A DNA stretch of 64,000 nucleotides, from contig NC_022357.1 in assembly GCF_000297055.2 (NCBI RefSeq), positions 1,364,001-1,428,000 of the forward strand, in the 5' to 3' direction. The number at the start of each line of letters is the position of its first letter. Positions within the stretch are counted from its first letter, which is position 1. Below the pieces are notes generated by a model. The model saw nothing but the letters and a program-made list of their open reading frames with translations. It did not search any database and had not been told where the DNA came from. Of this stretch, positions 1-10,660 are shown one piece after another. This DNA comes from Sulfuricella denitrificans skB26. Its GTDB lineage: Bacteria > Pseudomonadota > Gammaproteobacteria > Burkholderiales > Sulfuricellaceae. The position numbers were made by a program, and so were the translations under genes.

Positions 1-1
1 G

Positions 2-1444
2 GAAGAATATAGCTATGGCTATATGATCCCTTTCATTACGCTGTTCCTCATTTGGCAGCGCAAAGATCTTCTTGAGCGAATTGATTTCAATGGCTCCTGG
101 GCAGGGTTTGTATTGGTACTGGTTGGCTTGGCGCTGTTCTTGCTCGGTAACCTGAGCACTTTGTTCCTGATCGTTCATTACTCTTTTCTGGTGGTTGTGT
201 TGGGCTTGGTGCTGGCATTCTGCGGCTGGCAGGGCTTCAAGATCGTTGCCGTGCCATTGCTTTTCCTGGCTTTCATGATCCCGTTGCCGTCATTTTTGCT
301 TACGGAACTTTCCACTCGCTTGCAGTTTATATCCTCCGAGATTGGGGTCTGGGTCATTCGCCTGTTTGGTATCAGTGTGTTCCTGGAAGGGAATGTGATC
401 GATTTGGGCAGCTTGAAATTGCAAGTGGTAGAGGCTTGCAGTGGTCTGCGATATCTATTCCCGCTGATGACTTTGGGATTCATCTCGGCTTACTTTTTCA
501 AGGCGGCATTCTGGAAGAGGGCTTTTGTATTCCTTTCATCAATTCCGGTTACAGTGCTGATGAACAGTTTTCGAATCGGCATAATCGGCGTGACCGTGGA
601 GTATTGGGGTAAGGAGATGGCTGAGGGTTTTCTGCACGATTTTGAGGGATGGGCCGTGTTCATGGCTTGTACCGCGGTTCTAGTCGTTGAAATGTGGGTG
701 CTTTCCAAAATTGGAAATAAGCGTCTGCCTCTGCGCGAGGCGTTCGGGCTGGAATTGCCTGCGCATACGCCTGAAGGTGCCCAAGTGAGGAGTCGTGAGC
801 TTACCAAACCTTTTCTGTCAGCGCTGTTCGTGGTAATGGCGGTGTCCATAGTAACCATGCTCATGCCGGAACGTGTCGAGGTTCCACCGCAACGCAAGGA
901 TTTCTCTACGTTTCCACTTGAGTTAGGTAGTTGGAAAGGTAAAGATAATCGCCTGGAGCAGATTTACCTGGATGCATTGAAACTAGACGACTATCTGCTG
1001 GTTGATTTTTCAGAAGAGCCGGGTAAGCCAGTCAATTTATACATGGCTTATTATGCTACACAGCGCAAGGGTGAATCGGCTCATTCGCCACGTACCTGTA
1101 TTCCGGGCGGCGGCTGGACAATGGTAGGGCTGGCGGAGCATGTTGTGGAAGGGGTAACCATGAACGGTCGTCCGCTGGTGGTAAACCGCGCGGTGATTCA
1201 ATTGGGTGAACAAAAGCAGCTGACGTACTATTGGTTCCAGCAGCGTGGGCGCGTGATTACCAATGAATATCTGGTGAAATGGTTTATTTTCTGGGATGCG
1301 CTAACGCGTAATCGCACGGATGGCGCGTTGGTCAGGCTGGTGGCGCCAGTAATGCCGGGCGAGGATGTTGCGGTAGCGGAGCAGCGGTTGCAGCGCTTTC
1401 TCAAGGAGGCGGCTGGTCAGTTGAGTAGCTTTGTGCCTGATTAA
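2..1444 (+). CDS. xrtD: Exosortase D (VPLPA-CTERM class) fused to EpsI domain, 5' truncated
   Basis: Membrane transpeptidase-like enzyme that sorts proteins carrying a C-terminal PEP-CTERM-type tail during export with exopolysaccharide. The frame is open to the window edge: EEYSYGY precedes the first ATG (23), and this motif is typically internal in exosortases, so the true start lies upstream. Counting from that ATG, the exosortase triad is visible as Cys139 (VVEACSGLRYL), Arg184 (MNSFRIG) and His205 (FLHDFEGW), among several membrane segments. From about residue 265 a periplasmic EpsI/DUF3485 domain follows (PLELGSWKG, SPRTCIPGGGW). The fusion and the VPVPA-tailed protein at 49760-50686 suggest the XrtD subclass; that subclass call is inference, the exosortase call is secure. 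Confidence 0.9.
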   Translation, partial: EEYSYGYMIPFITLFLIWQRKDLLERIDFNGSWAGFVLVLVGLALFLLGNLSTLFLIVHYSFLVVVLGLVLAFCGWQGFKIVAVPLLFLAFMIPLPSFLLTELSTRLQFISSEIGVWVIRLFGISVFLEGNVIDLGSLKLQVVEACSGLRYLFPLMTLGFISAYFFKAAFWKRAFVFLSSIPVTVLMNSFRIGIIGVTVEYWGKEMAEGFLHDFEGWAVFMACTAVLVVEMWVLSKIGNKRLPLREAFGLELPAHTPEGAQVRSRELTKPFLSALFVVMAVSIVTMLMPERVEVPPQRKDFSTFPLELGSWKGKDNRLEQIYLDALKLDDYLLVDFSEEPGKPVNLYMAYYATQRKGESAHSPRTCIPGGGWTMVGLAEHVVEGVTMNGRPLVVNRAVIQLGEQKQLTYYWFQQRGRVITNEYLVKWFIFWDALTRNRTDGALVRLVAPVMPGEDVAVAEQRLQRFLKEAAGQLSSFVPD

Positions 1445-1635
1445 TGATGTTGCGGGGTTTCCCCGCTTTCTCAAAGGGGGTGGCGGTGCATCTATGCGAT
1501 TCAACTTTATTAGTAGTAGGTTTTGCAAAGCTTGATCACGAGGTTAATTACATCGCATATTAGGTAGTTAGTGGGTGAGTTCATAAAAGTATAATAAGTT
1601 GCCCTTAATATATTGGGTGACATACGGGAGGGCTC

Positions 1636-3270
1636 TTGAATTTTCTTTTTGTATTGCTGACCGCTTTGCTTGTCAGTATGGCGATCATTCCAATCATGAT
1701 CCGTCTGGCGCCGGTGCTGGGAATGGTCGATCTACCTGATCCGCGCAAAGTTCATTCTGTACCGATTCCTCGTGTGGGCGGGATTGGTATCGTGCTTGGC
1801 GCGCTGATTTCCATTCTGTTGTGGGTGCCGATCAGTTCTGCCATCGCTTTTTATCTCTTCGGCTCGGTCGTGCTGCTGATTTTTGGTACCTGGGATGATT
1901 GCCGGGAACTGGGCCATTACGTCAAGTTCATCGGGCAGTTTGTTGCGGTCATCGGCCTGGTTTATTTTGGCGATGTCTGGGTAGCCTTGGTGCCGTTTAT
2001 GGACGATCCGCTGCCTGCATATATTGGCAAGCCGTTCACGGTGGTTGCTATTGTTGGCATGATCAATGCGATTAACCACTCCGATGGCCTGGATGGATTG
2101 GCGGCTGGTGAGTCGATGTTGAGTCTGGCATGCGTCGCCTATCTGGCATATGTCGCGGATGGTATCGCGGTGACGTTGATCGCCCTTGCGGTGATGGGTG
2201 GGGTGTTTGGTTTTCTGCGTTTCAACACGCATCCCGCACGCGTGTTCATGGGGGATTCTGGCAGCCAGTTTCTTGGGTTTTCGCTGGGCGCGCTTGCGGT
2301 GATCCTGACCCAGCAGACCAACACGGGTTTGAGCATGGCATTGCCAGCACTGATTCTTGGGCTGCCGATTGTGGATATTCTCGCGGTGTTTGCTCAGCGT
2401 GCTTATCAGGGGTTGAACTGGTTCAAGGCGACCAGGAACCATATCCACCATCGCCTGCTTGATCTGGGTTTCGATCATTATCAGTCGGTCGTGGTTATTT
2501 ACGCTATCCAGACGTTTTTTGTGCTTAGCGCTCTGGCGTTACAGTATGAGGCTGATGCCGTCCTGCTGTCTCTCTACCTTGGTGTATGTGCTCTGGTATT
2601 TGTCCTGCTTATTCTGGGCGAGCGCACTGGCTGGCGGGTAAATCGGCATGGTTCAGAATCCCGATTGAGCCGGTTTGTTTTGTCACTCAAGAGCCATCCA
2701 TTATTTAGCACGGCACCAACCCTGTTTATCAGGATAACGGTCCCCGCTTTTTTTGTTATCGTTAGCTTATGGGTCGGCGATGTGCCGCGCGATTTTGGAC
2801 TGACTGGGGTTGCTATTGCGGCTGTCTTGCTGGTGGCGATGCTGTTCGATCGCGTGCAGAGCAACGCCTACCTGGTGCGGATTGCCATTTATGGTACGGC
2901 TGCCTTTCTTGTTTATCTGACTCATCAGTACACTTCGCAGTTGCCGGAAGATTTTCCCGAACTACGCTGGGCGTATTTTGTTGCGCTGGCCTTGGCTATT
3001 GTCATCGTGGTGCGCTATGTGCACGACGTCGATTTCCGTTCGACGCCGATGGATTATCTGGTGGTGTTTCTGGTCATTGCCAGTGGCCTGTTCATGGATG
3101 GGGCTTCTGCGGACTCAGCATTCGGCGAGATGGTGATCAAGGGGGTGATTTTGTTCTACGGCTGTGAAATCATCATTAACCGTGGCAACAAGTTCTGGGG
3201 CAGGGTGCTGAATATTTCGGTGATGGCGGCTTCTGGTATTCTGGGTGCCAAGGGATTGCTGCAACTTTGA
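1636..3270 (+). CDS. Polyprenyl-phosphate sugar-1-phosphate transferase (MraY/WecA family) with extended C-terminus
   Basis: Integral membrane enzyme of the MraY/WecA/TagO family, which transfers a sugar-1-phosphate from a UDP-sugar to undecaprenyl phosphate to start a glycan chain. Family motifs: PRVGG at about 45-49, Asp87-Asp88 (TWDDCREL), [11 protein letters not shown] (144-154), [11 protein letters not shown] (205-215) and the HIHH loop (269-272). At 544 aa it is some 180 aa longer than ordinary WecA; the added half is hydrophobic, with about six further membrane segments. The start is TTG with GGGAGGG at 1626-1632; a TATAAT hexamer at 1590-1595 may be its -10. Setting suggests it initiates the exopolysaccharide. 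The sugar cannot be told from sequence. Confidence 0.88.
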   Translation: MNFLFVLLTALLVSMAIIPIMIRLAPVLGMVDLPDPRKVHSVPIPRVGGIGIVLGALISILLWVPISSAIAFYLFGSVVLLIFGTWDDCRELGHYVKFIGQFVAVIGLVYFGDVWVALVPFMDDPLPAYIGKPFTVVAIVGMINAINHSDGLDGLAAGESMLSLACVAYLAYVADGIAVTLIALAVMGGVFGFLRFNTHPARVFMGDSGSQFLGFSLGALAVILTQQTNTGLSMALPALILGLPIVDILAVFAQRAYQGLNWFKATRNHIHHRLLDLGFDHYQSVVVIYAIQTFFVLSALALQYEADAVLLSLYLGVCALVFVLLILGERTGWRVNRHGSESRLSRFVLSLKSHPLFSTAPTLFIRITVPAFFVIVSLWVGDVPRDFGLTGVAIAAVLLVAMLFDRVQSNAYLVRIAIYGTAAFLVYLTHQYTSQLPEDFPELRWAYFVALALAIVIVVRYVHDVDFRSTPMDYLVVFLVIASGLFMDGASADSAFGEMVIKGVILFYGCEIIINRGNKFWGRVLNISVMAASGILGAKGLLQL

Positions 3271-3302
3271 TTAGTGGGATTATTCGATACAGGAAAAATA
3301 AT

Positions 3303-4388
3303 ATGCAAAAGGTAGCGCTTATTACAGGTATAACAGGGCAGGACGGGGCTTATCTGGCAGAGTTTCTGCTCAAAAAGGGTTATATCGTACATGGCATCAA
3401 ACGTCGTGCATCGTTGTTCAATACCGATCGCATCGATCATCTTTACCAGGATCCGCATGTTTCTAACCGGAATTTCATTCTTCATTACGGGGATATGACG
3501 GATTCTAGCAGCCTGATTCGGATTATTCAGCAGGTGCAGCCGGATGAAATCTACAATCTGGCCGCGCAGAGCCATGTGGCGGTTTCGTTCGAGGAGCCGG
3601 AATATACGGCCAACTCTGATGCGCTGGGGGCGCTGCGGGTGTTGGAGGCGATCCGGATACTGGGGCTGGAAAAGAAAAGCCGTTTTTACCAGGCATCCAC
3701 TTCAGAACTTTACGGGTTGGTGCAGGAAACTCCACAAAAGGAGACGACGCCGTTTTACCCCCGTTCGCCCTATGCGGTGGCGAAGCTTTATGCCTACTGG
3801 ATTACCGTTAACTATCGTGAAGCGTATGGCATGTATGCCTGCAACGGGATTTTGTTCAACCACGAATCACCTGTTCGTGGCGAGACTTTCGTTACGCGCA
3901 AAATTACTCGCGCGCTGGCGCGTATCAAGCTGGGTTTGCAGGATTGCTTGTTCCTGGGGAACATGGATGCCAAGCGCGACTGGGGCCACGCTAAGGATTA
4001 CGTGGAAATGCAATGGCTGATGCTGCAACAGGATCACGCTGAAGATTTCGTGATTGCGACGGGTGTGCAGTACAGCGTACGTGATTTTGTCGATGCGGCT
4101 GCGGAAGAATTGGGGATTAAAATCCGCTGGGAGGGTTCTGGCGTTGATGAGAAGGGTTATGACGCTGCCGGTAAGTGTATTGTTTCGGTCGATCCCCGCT
4201 ATTTCCGCCCTACCGAGGTGGAAACGCTGCTAGGTGATCCGACCAAGGCAAAAACCAAGCTGGGATGGACGCCTAAAGTGACCTTCAAGGAACTGGTCGC
4301 TGAAATGGTGCGCGAAGATTTGAAAGCTTCTGAGCGGGATGATCTATGCCGGCGTGAGGGCTTCAAAACGTTTGATTACCATGAGTAA
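3303..4388 (+). CDS. gmd: GDP-mannose 4,6-dehydratase
   Basis: Converts GDP-D-mannose to GDP-4-keto-6-deoxymannose, the first step towards GDP-L-fucose or GDP-rhamnose. Extended short-chain dehydrogenase fold: NAD(P)-binding [12 protein letters not shown] at about 9-20, catalytic STSELYG (Thr133/Glu135) and YAVAK (Tyr157, Lys161). Length 361 aa is normal. The frame is open from 3267, but ATG 3303 is preferred because AGGA precedes it and the protein then begins MQKVALITG, as the family does. It overlaps fcl by 8 nt and is fed by manC at 7900, so the three genes supply a GDP-deoxyhexose to the exopolysaccharide. Confidence 0.96.
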   Translation: MQKVALITGITGQDGAYLAEFLLKKGYIVHGIKRRASLFNTDRIDHLYQDPHVSNRNFILHYGDMTDSSSLIRIIQQVQPDEIYNLAAQSHVAVSFEEPEYTANSDALGALRVLEAIRILGLEKKSRFYQASTSELYGLVQETPQKETTPFYPRSPYAVAKLYAYWITVNYREAYGMYACNGILFNHESPVRGETFVTRKITRALARIKLGLQDCLFLGNMDAKRDWGHAKDYVEMQWLMLQQDHAEDFVIATGVQYSVRDFVDAAAEELGIKIRWEGSGVDEKGYDAAGKCIVSVDPRYFRPTEVETLLGDPTKAKTKLGWTPKVTFKELVAEMVREDLKASERDDLCRREGFKTFDYHE

Positions 4389-5334
4389 CGCCATGCAATT
4401 CAGCGACAAGATCTATGTGGCCGGCCACCGCGGGTTGGTGGGTTCGGCGCTGATGCGCCGCCTTGAAAAGGGCGGTTATTCGAATATCGTGACGCGCACG
4501 CATGCCGAACTGGACTTGAAGGATCAGCGGGCGGTAACAGAGTTCTTTGCGCAGGAGAAGCCGGACCACGTGTTTCTGGCCGCTGCCAAGGTGGGGGGGA
4601 TTGTTGCTAACAACACCTATCCGGCGGATTTTATCTACCAGAACCTGATGATCCAGAGCAACGTGATTCACGCAGCCTATTCTAATGAAGTGAAGAAGCT
4701 GCTGTTTCTGGGTTCAAGTTGTATCTACCCGAAGTTTGCTCCTCAACCCATGAAGGAAGAGCATCTGCTGACGGGCGTGCTGGAGCCGACCAACGAGCCC
4801 TATGCGGTTGCCAAGATTGCCGGCATCAAGATGTGCGGCGCCTATAATCGCCAGTACGACACCAATTTTATGAGCGTGATGCCGACCAACCTGTATGGCT
4901 TGGGAGATAATTACGATCTGCAGAATTCGCATGTGATGCCAGCGCTGATCCGCAAGATGCACGAAGCCAAAATACGTGGAGATGCGCAGGTTAGCGTGTG
5001 GGGCAGCGGTACCCCACGACGCGAGTTTTTGTACGGCGATGATATGGCTGATGCCTGTGTCTTTCTGATGGAAAACCGGAATGCGAATGATACCGGAGAA
5101 TTCGTCAATATTGGTGTGGGGGAAGATATAACCATCCGTGAGTTGGCGGAACGAGTGGCCAAGGTGGTGGGTTTCCATGGTGAACTGGTATTTGATTCCA
5201 GCAAGCCGGATGGGACGCCGCAGAAACTGCTGGATGTGACGCATTTGAACAAATTGGGATGGCGCGCGAAAACCGCAATGGATGAGGGTATCGGGAAGGC
5301 TTATCAGGATTTTATGCGGCGGTATGGCGCGTAA
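4381..5334 (+). CDS. fcl: GDP-L-fucose synthase
   Basis: NADPH-dependent epimerase-reductase that turns the Gmd product into GDP-L-fucose. Shows the [10 protein letters not shown] nucleotide loop near the N-terminus, the GSSCIYP catalytic strand and the Tyr-x-x-x-Lys pair in YAVAKIAG; 317 aa is the family length. The frame is open from 4339, but those residues do not resemble the family, so ATG 4381, inside the end of gmd, is taken; ATG 4393 is an alternative. The overlap with gmd implies translational coupling in one operon. Confidence 0.95.
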   Translation: MSNAMQFSDKIYVAGHRGLVGSALMRRLEKGGYSNIVTRTHAELDLKDQRAVTEFFAQEKPDHVFLAAAKVGGIVANNTYPADFIYQNLMIQSNVIHAAYSNEVKKLLFLGSSCIYPKFAPQPMKEEHLLTGVLEPTNEPYAVAKIAGIKMCGAYNRQYDTNFMSVMPTNLYGLGDNYDLQNSHVMPALIRKMHEAKIRGDAQVSVWGSGTPRREFLYGDDMADACVFLMENRNANDTGEFVNIGVGEDITIRELAERVAKVVGFHGELVFDSSKPDGTPQKLLDVTHLNKLGWRAKTAMDEGIGKAYQDFMRRYGA

Positions 5335-5399
5335 TCAGTTAAATACACGCTGAGAAAAATATTTGTTTCGTATTTTAAGGAAGCTCTTGGAGGAGTGAC

Positions 5400-7787
5400 A
5401 TGAAGTTCAACAATAAACCATCCTATTTGCTTGCGATGCTGCTGGCTATTTCCATTTCCATGTCAGGTTGCGGCGGCAAGGCGGAGCGTCAAGCCAAACA
5501 CCTGGAAAAGGGTAAGGCTTATCTGGAGCAAGCGGATTACGACAAGGCCCGGGTCGAGTTCAAGAACGTACTGCAGATTGATCCCAAAAATGCCGACGCT
5601 TATTACATGAGCGGTGTGCTGGAGGAGGAGCAGAATAACTGGCCGAAGGCTTACGGTAATTATTCGAAGGCCTTGGAATTGAATCCCGAGCATCTTGACG
5701 CCAAAGCCAAGTTGGGAAAAATTTATTTGTTGTCCAATGATGCCGTCAAGGCGGAAAAAATGGTCAACGAGATTCTTGCCAAGAAACCGGCGGATCCTGC
5801 GGCACATACTCTGAAGGCGGCGCTGATGGCACGTAAGGGTGATGAAGCCGGCGCTATTCAGGAAGCCAGCCAGGTCGTTGTGGCGGACCCCACTCAGTTT
5901 GAAGCGGTGAGTTTGCTGGCAGCGCTTTACACCAAGAAGGGCGATGAGGCGAAGGCGAAGGAAGTGCTGGAGAAGGGGATTAAGGATAATCCCAGGAATG
6001 TTTCTCTGCGCATGAGTTTGGTGTCCATTGCGACCAAACATAATGACATGGCAAGTGCAGAGAAACAGTTGATTGAGATTATCGCAATCGATCCGAAAAA
6101 ACTGGAATACCGGATTACCCTGGCGACTTTTTATGCGCGTACGAACCAGGTAGACAAGGCTGAAAAATCGCTGCGCGACACCATTCAGGCCGATCCAGAA
6201 GACGAGACGCGCTACCTGTTATTGGCGGAGTTTTTGGCAACCCGCAAGGGGCCTGAGGAGGCAGAAAAAGAATTATTGTCTGTCATTCAGAACAAACCCA
6301 AGGCATACAAGGTGCGTTTTGGCTTGGCCAAGATTTACCAGGCCACGAACAAGCCTGAGAAATTGCGTCAACTGTATCTGGATATCATCGATCTCGACAA
6401 GACCGGACCGGAAGGCTTGAAGGCAAGGAATCAACTTGCTGAAATGGAAATGCAGGCTGGCAAGAAGGATGAGGCAGAGAAACTGGTTGCTGAAGTGCTG
6501 AAGGAAAATCCGAAGGACAACCAGGCGTTACTACTCAGAGGGAAGATGTTGCTGGTAAAGGGCGATGCCAAGGGCGCCATTGCCGATTTCCGCAGCTTGC
6601 TCAAGGATCAGCCTGATTCGGTGGATCTGCTCGGGCTACTGACTAAGGCACATCTGGCGAATAAGGAGCCGGAGTTGGCCAAGGAAACATTTAACAATGC
6701 GGTTTCCAAATTTCCCGATAATCCGAATGTTCGGATGGCCAGAGCTGATTTCCTAGCGTCTTCCCAGGATTATGATGGGGCGTTGAAGGATGTCGATGCT
6801 GTTATTACGGCGGATCCGAAGAATTTGCATGCTCTTCAGGCAAAAGCTGAACTGGAGGCGGCCAAGAAGGACTGGAGCGCTGCCGAAAGCAGCATGTCCA
6901 AACTCAAGGCGGCATCGCCTGATCAGCCGGTTGGCTATTACCGCCTGGGCCTGATTTATCAGGCGCAGAAGAAATTCGATCAGGCTCTGGCGGAATTTGA
7001 GCTGGCGCTGAGTAAATCGCCCAAGTCCATCGAACCTCTGACTGCGATGGTCAATGTACTGGCGGTTCAAGGCAAGACAGACAAGGCGGTTGCTCGCATC
7101 AATCAGGCGATTCAGGCGACGCCCGATAATTTCATGGCGCATCTTCTGCTTGGCGGAGTCTACGTCAGCCAGAAGAAATACGCGGAAGCCGAGGGGGCGT
7201 TCCGCAAGGTTATCCAGCTTAATCCGAAGGTATCCGCTGCCTATCTTGATATTACAAGTCTCAACTTGGTGCGTGGCGATGTTAAAGCTGCGATACACTC
7301 CTTGCAGCAAGGGCTTGTTGCGATACCGGGCGATGCCAGGATGTCCATGTCGTTGGCGGAACTCTATCAGCGGTCTGGTGATAATGACAAGGCGATTGCT
7401 GAATATGAAGCCGTACTGAAGAAAACCCCAGGGATTGAGGCTGCGGCAAATAACCTGGCATCCCTCCTTACCGAGAAAGGTGATAAAGCCAGCCTGGACA
7501 AGGCGCTGGAACTGGCCAAGCACTTCGAAAACTCGGCCACCCCAGCCTTCGTTGATACGCTGGGCTGGATTTACTACAAATCGGGTCAGAATGATCAAGC
7601 TTTGCCGTTACTGCAAAAAGCTGCGGACAAAGCGCCTCAGGCTGTGATCTTCCAGTACCACCTGGGAATGGCCTTGTACAAAAAAGGCGACATGAAAGCA
7701 GCGAAGACCGCTCTGCAGAAAGTGGTTGATTCAAAAGCCAGCTTCCCGGGTATTGAGGAGGCTAAGGGGGTGCTGGCCAAGATTTGA
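5400..7787 (+). CDS. prsT: PEP-CTERM system TPR-repeat lipoprotein PrsT
   Basis: Large periplasmic lipoprotein built almost wholly of tetratricopeptide repeats, typical of exosortase/exopolysaccharide loci. The signal peptide ends at MSGC (Cys24), a lipobox. The rest of the 795 residues is tandem 34-residue TPR units; spacing such as A-x-Y-x-x-G-L-x-x-E and N-P-E-H-L-D-A-K recurs throughout. Full-length for the family (about 800-900 aa). GGAG lies just upstream of ATG. TPR arrays are scaffolds, and PrsT is thought to help assembly or export of the polymer; its exact biochemical role is not established. Its presence beside the exosortase supports the locus identity. Confidence 0.9.
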   Translation: MKFNNKPSYLLAMLLAISISMSGCGGKAERQAKHLEKGKAYLEQADYDKARVEFKNVLQIDPKNADAYYMSGVLEEEQNNWPKAYGNYSKALELNPEHLDAKAKLGKIYLLSNDAVKAEKMVNEILAKKPADPAAHTLKAALMARKGDEAGAIQEASQVVVADPTQFEAVSLLAALYTKKGDEAKAKEVLEKGIKDNPRNVSLRMSLVSIATKHNDMASAEKQLIEIIAIDPKKLEYRITLATFYARTNQVDKAEKSLRDTIQADPEDETRYLLLAEFLATRKGPEEAEKELLSVIQNKPKAYKVRFGLAKIYQATNKPEKLRQLYLDIIDLDKTGPEGLKARNQLAEMEMQAGKKDEAEKLVAEVLKENPKDNQALLLRGKMLLVKGDAKGAIADFRSLLKDQPDSVDLLGLLTKAHLANKEPELAKETFNNAVSKFPDNPNVRMARADFLASSQDYDGALKDVDAVITADPKNLHALQAKAELEAAKKDWSAAESSMSKLKAASPDQPVGYYRLGLIYQAQKKFDQALAEFELALSKSPKSIEPLTAMVNVLAVQGKTDKAVARINQAIQATPDNFMAHLLLGGVYVSQKKYAEAEGAFRKVIQLNPKVSAAYLDITSLNLVRGDVKAAIHSLQQGLVAIPGDARMSMSLAELYQRSGDNDKAIAEYEAVLKKTPGIEAAANNLASLLTEKGDKASLDKALELAKHFENSATPAFVDTLGWIYYKSGQNDQALPLLQKAADKAPQAVIFQYHLGMALYKKGDMKAAKTALQKVVDSKASFPGIEEAKGVLAKI

Positions 7788-7817
7788 TTTGTCCATCGCC
7801 CGGAATCGCTGGTTACT

Positions 7818-7839
7818 CCCTCCCCCGTAAGGGGGTGGG
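7818..7839 (+). terminator. GC-rich hairpin after prsT, possible terminator
   Basis: CCCTCCCCC (7818-7826) can pair with GGGGGTGGG (7831-7839) around a GTAA loop with one central mismatch. It lies between prsT and manC. No T-run follows, so it is only a weak intrinsic-terminator candidate and may instead stabilise the prsT mRNA end. Confidence 0.4.
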
Positions 7840-7899
7840 TATCGTTTCTGTATGTGACCTATTTATGAAGCCCACGCTAGATGATTTCATAAGGTAAAT

Positions 7900-9318
7900 A
7901 TGCTTATACCCATCATTCTCTCCGGTGGGGTCGGTGCCCGTTTGTGGCCGATCTCCCGTGAATCACACCCCAAGCCTTTCATGAAGCTGCCTGATGGGCA
8001 AAGCCTGTTGCAGAAGACCTTTGCGCGTGCTTCTGCGCTTGAAGGTGTTCGCGAGGTGCTGACCATCACGAATCGTGAGCATTACTTCAAAAGCAGGGAT
8101 GAATATCAGCCTGCCAAGAAAACCTTTCCTGGCGTGGCGGATACCTTTTTGCTGGAGCCTTTCGGGCGAAATACGGCGGCGGCAATTGCGCTTGGCGCTT
8201 TGAAAGTTACCGCTGATTTTGATGGTAAGGCAATCATGCTTGTGCTTCCCGCTGATCATCTTATCGAAGATCAGGGTGCGTTTGCCGCTGCCGTGAAGCA
8301 GGCTTGTGACTTGGCGGAACTTGGCAAGCTGGTGACTTTCGGTATTGTTCCCAACGCGCCGGAAACCGGTTTTGGCTACATTGAGGCAGAGGGCCACACC
8401 GTCAAGCGCTTCGTTGAAAAGCCCTCCTACGAGACCGCTATGGAATATGTCGGTTCAGGCCATTACCTGTGGAATTCAGGCATGTTCTGCTTCCAGGCAG
8501 GGGTCATGCTGGAGCAGTTCAAGCTGCATGCCCCTTCCATCTACGAGCATGCCCTGGCTTGCTGGGAGACTACGCGCAGCAAAACGCAGGGCAGCACACC
8601 GATGATGGAGATTGACTCGGATACTTTCGCAGCCATCCCGGAAAACTCCATTGATTATGCGGTTATGGAAAAATCTGAAGTGGTAGCGGTGGTTCCTGGT
8701 GATTTCGGCTGGAGCGATATTGGTTCGTGGAACGCTATCAGCGACCTCACCGTTCCTGATGGGGCGGGCAACCGCATTGTCGGCGAGGCGGTGCTGGTGG
8801 ATGTGGGTAATTCCTACATCCAGAGCGATGGTCGCATGGTGGCGGCGATCGGTCTGGACAACCTGCTGATTGTCGATACCCCGGATGCACTGCTGGTGGC
8901 CGATCGTGGGCGCGCACAGGATGTAAAAAAAGTGGTTCAGCAACTCAAGCTGATGAATCACGATAGCCACAAGTTGCATCGTACGGTGGTTCGTCCCTGG
9001 GGAACCTACACGGTGCTGGAAGAGGGTAATAATTTCAAGATCAAGCGCATCATGGTCAAGCCGGGCGCTTCGCTTTCATTGCAAATGCATTACCACCGGA
9101 GTGAACACTGGATAGTGGTTAGCGGCACAGCCAGTATTGTTAATGATGACAAAAACATGCTGATCCGGACTAACGAATCCACGTACATTCCCGCAGGGCA
9201 CAGGCACCGTCTGGAAAATCCCGGACGGACGGATCTGGTCATGATTGAGGTGCAGAGCGGCGAATATCTCGGTGAGGACGATATCGTGCGCTTTGATGAT
9301 GTGTACGGTAGAACTTAA
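7900..9318 (+). CDS. manC: Mannose-1-phosphate guanylyltransferase / mannose-6-phosphate isomerase (type II)
   Basis: Bifunctional enzyme supplying GDP-mannose, the substrate of Gmd. N-terminal nucleotidyltransferase: GGVGARLWPISR (8-19) with KPF soon after, and FGRNTAAAIA; FVEKP lies at about 170. C-terminal cupin isomerase: RPWGTYTVLE, KPGASLSLQMHYHR and the EHW-VV-G-A pattern. Length 472 aa matches AlgA/ManC. The first loop reads GGVGAR rather than the common GGSGTR, a tolerated variation. ATAAGG precedes ATG 7900. It is separated from prsT by about 110 bp with a hairpin, so it may have its own promoter. Confidence 0.96.
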   Translation: MLIPIILSGGVGARLWPISRESHPKPFMKLPDGQSLLQKTFARASALEGVREVLTITNREHYFKSRDEYQPAKKTFPGVADTFLLEPFGRNTAAAIALGALKVTADFDGKAIMLVLPADHLIEDQGAFAAAVKQACDLAELGKLVTFGIVPNAPETGFGYIEAEGHTVKRFVEKPSYETAMEYVGSGHYLWNSGMFCFQAGVMLEQFKLHAPSIYEHALACWETTRSKTQGSTPMMEIDSDTFAAIPENSIDYAVMEKSEVVAVVPGDFGWSDIGSWNAISDLTVPDGAGNRIVGEAVLVDVGNSYIQSDGRMVAAIGLDNLLIVDTPDALLVADRGRAQDVKKVVQQLKLMNHDSHKLHRTVVRPWGTYTVLEEGNNFKIKRIMVKPGASLSLQMHYHRSEHWIVVSGTASIVNDDKNMLIRTNESTYIPAGHRHRLENPGRTDLVMIEVQSGEYLGEDDIVRFDDVYGRT

Positions 9319-9324
9319 TTGCTG

Positions 9325-9362
9325 CCCCAACCCCTCGCCCACTGGCGGGAAAGGGGTTGGGG
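9325..9362. terminator. Long hairpin between convergent manC and TRAP operon
   Basis: CCCCAACCCCT (9325-9335) pairs perfectly with AGGGGTTGGGG (9352-9362); an inner CGCC/GGCG stem closes the loop. It lies exactly between two converging transcription units, as expected of a bidirectional terminator, although neither side has a strong T-run. It could also be a single copy of a dispersed palindrome. Confidence 0.5.
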
Positions 9363-9370
9363 AGTGTCAA

Positions 9371-10660
9371 TCACTTCCAATAAAGCGATAGCGCTGGAAT
9401 GTAGGTAATGATTGCCAGCCAGACCATCATGATCATCAGAAACGGAAACGAGGCACGGAACAGGCTTAACATCGGTTCCTTGAATCTCTGGCTGGCCAGG
9501 AACAGGTTGATGCCTACCGGTGGCGTGAGGTAACCGATTTCCAGATTCGCCAGGAATATGATGCCGAGGTGGACTGGATCCACTCCGAAGCGGAGCGCGA
9601 TAGGCAGAATCAACGGTACGATCACGATGGTAGCGGAAAAGATGTCCATCACACAGCCAACAGCGAGCAGGAAGACATTCAGCAGCAGCAGGAACTGAAG
9701 CTGGCTGGTAACGTTATTTTCCAGCAACGACATGACTTTCATCGGTATCTGGGCGTCGATCATGGAATTGGTCAGCCCCATTGCGACACTCAGGATAATC
9801 AGCAGGCTTCCGCTCAAAATGCAGGTTTCCCTGAGCACGCCTAGCAGAAGGTTTCCCGCAACCGGGAAGCCTTGCATCTGGGTCACCGGGGTCAGGTCGC
9901 GGTGGATAACGCCTTCAAGAAAAAGCGCGTAAGCGGCGGTGCAGGTCGCGGCTTCGGTCACTGTCACAAAGCCGCCCAACAGGCCTGCAATGATGCCCAC
10001 AGGCAGCAACAAATCCCATATACCAAGGCGGACAGCGCGTCGCAGTGCCTTGGGCGAGAACGGCTCCCTTCTTACCTTGCCTACGTTCCCGTTATAGATG
10101 CTGTAGATCGATAGCATTACCAGGAGGATAAGGCCGGGAATAATGCCCGCCTTGAACATTTGCTCGATGTTGACGCCTGCAACCATGCCGTAAAGCAGTA
10201 CCACCAGGCTAGGCGGGAAAAGGAGCCCCAGCGAGCCGGAGCTTGTCAGCAGTCCGAGCGAGAAGCGCTTGGAGTAGCCTTCACGCAACAGCATGGGATA
10301 AAGCAGGCCGCCCAAGGCCAGGATGGTAACGCCGGACGCGCCGGAAAGTGCTGTGAAAAAGGCGCAGGTAGTCAGTGCGACCACCGCCAGTCCGCCCGGC
10401 ATCCAGCCGAAGGCGGCGTTGAACAGTTTTACCAGTCGTTCCGGTGCGCCTCCTTTGGAGAGTACTACGCCCGCCAAAGTGAAGAGGGGGATGGCCATCA
10501 GGTTGGGTGAGGAAGCCAGTCGCAGCATTTCAACCATCAGCACGGCCGGGTCGAGGTCTGCCGACCACACGGCAACCAGACTGCCTGCGCCGATGATGAC
10601 AAACAGTGGCACACCGAGCGCGGCGAAGATCAGCAAGAGAATGACGATAGTGGCAGTCAT
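9371..10660 (-). CDS. dctM: TRAP transporter large permease (DctM/TatM type)
   Basis: Twelve-segment membrane subunit that carries the substrate using the sodium or proton gradient. Nearly all residues are hydrophobic, with family signatures PNLMAIPLFTLAG, SGASGVTILALGG and LLFPPSL, and a C-terminal NLEIGYLTPPVGINLF. The start at 10660 (MTATIVIL) overlaps the dctQ stop as ATGA; an upstream in-frame ATG at 10765 would add 35 non-hydrophobic residues and is rejected. It ends the tatT-dctP-dctQ-dctM operon. The substrate is unknown. Confidence 0.95.
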   Translation of the reverse strand: MTATIVILLLIFAALGVPLFVIIGAGSLVAVWSADLDPAVLMVEMLRLASSPNLMAIPLFTLAGVVLSKGGAPERLVKLFNAAFGWMPGGLAVVALTTCAFFTALSGASGVTILALGGLLYPMLLREGYSKRFSLGLLTSSGSLGLLFPPSLVVLLYGMVAGVNIEQMFKAGIIPGLILLVMLSIYSIYNGNVGKVRREPFSPKALRRAVRLGIWDLLLPVGIIAGLLGGFVTVTEAATCTAAYALFLEGVIHRDLTPVTQMQGFPVAGNLLLGVLRETCILSGSLLIILSVAMGLTNSMIDAQIPMKVMSLLENNVTSQLQFLLLLNVFLLAVGCVMDIFSATIVIVPLILPIALRFGVDPVHLGIIFLANLEIGYLTPPVGINLFLASQRFKEPMLSLFRASFPFLMIMMVWLAIITYIPALSLYWK

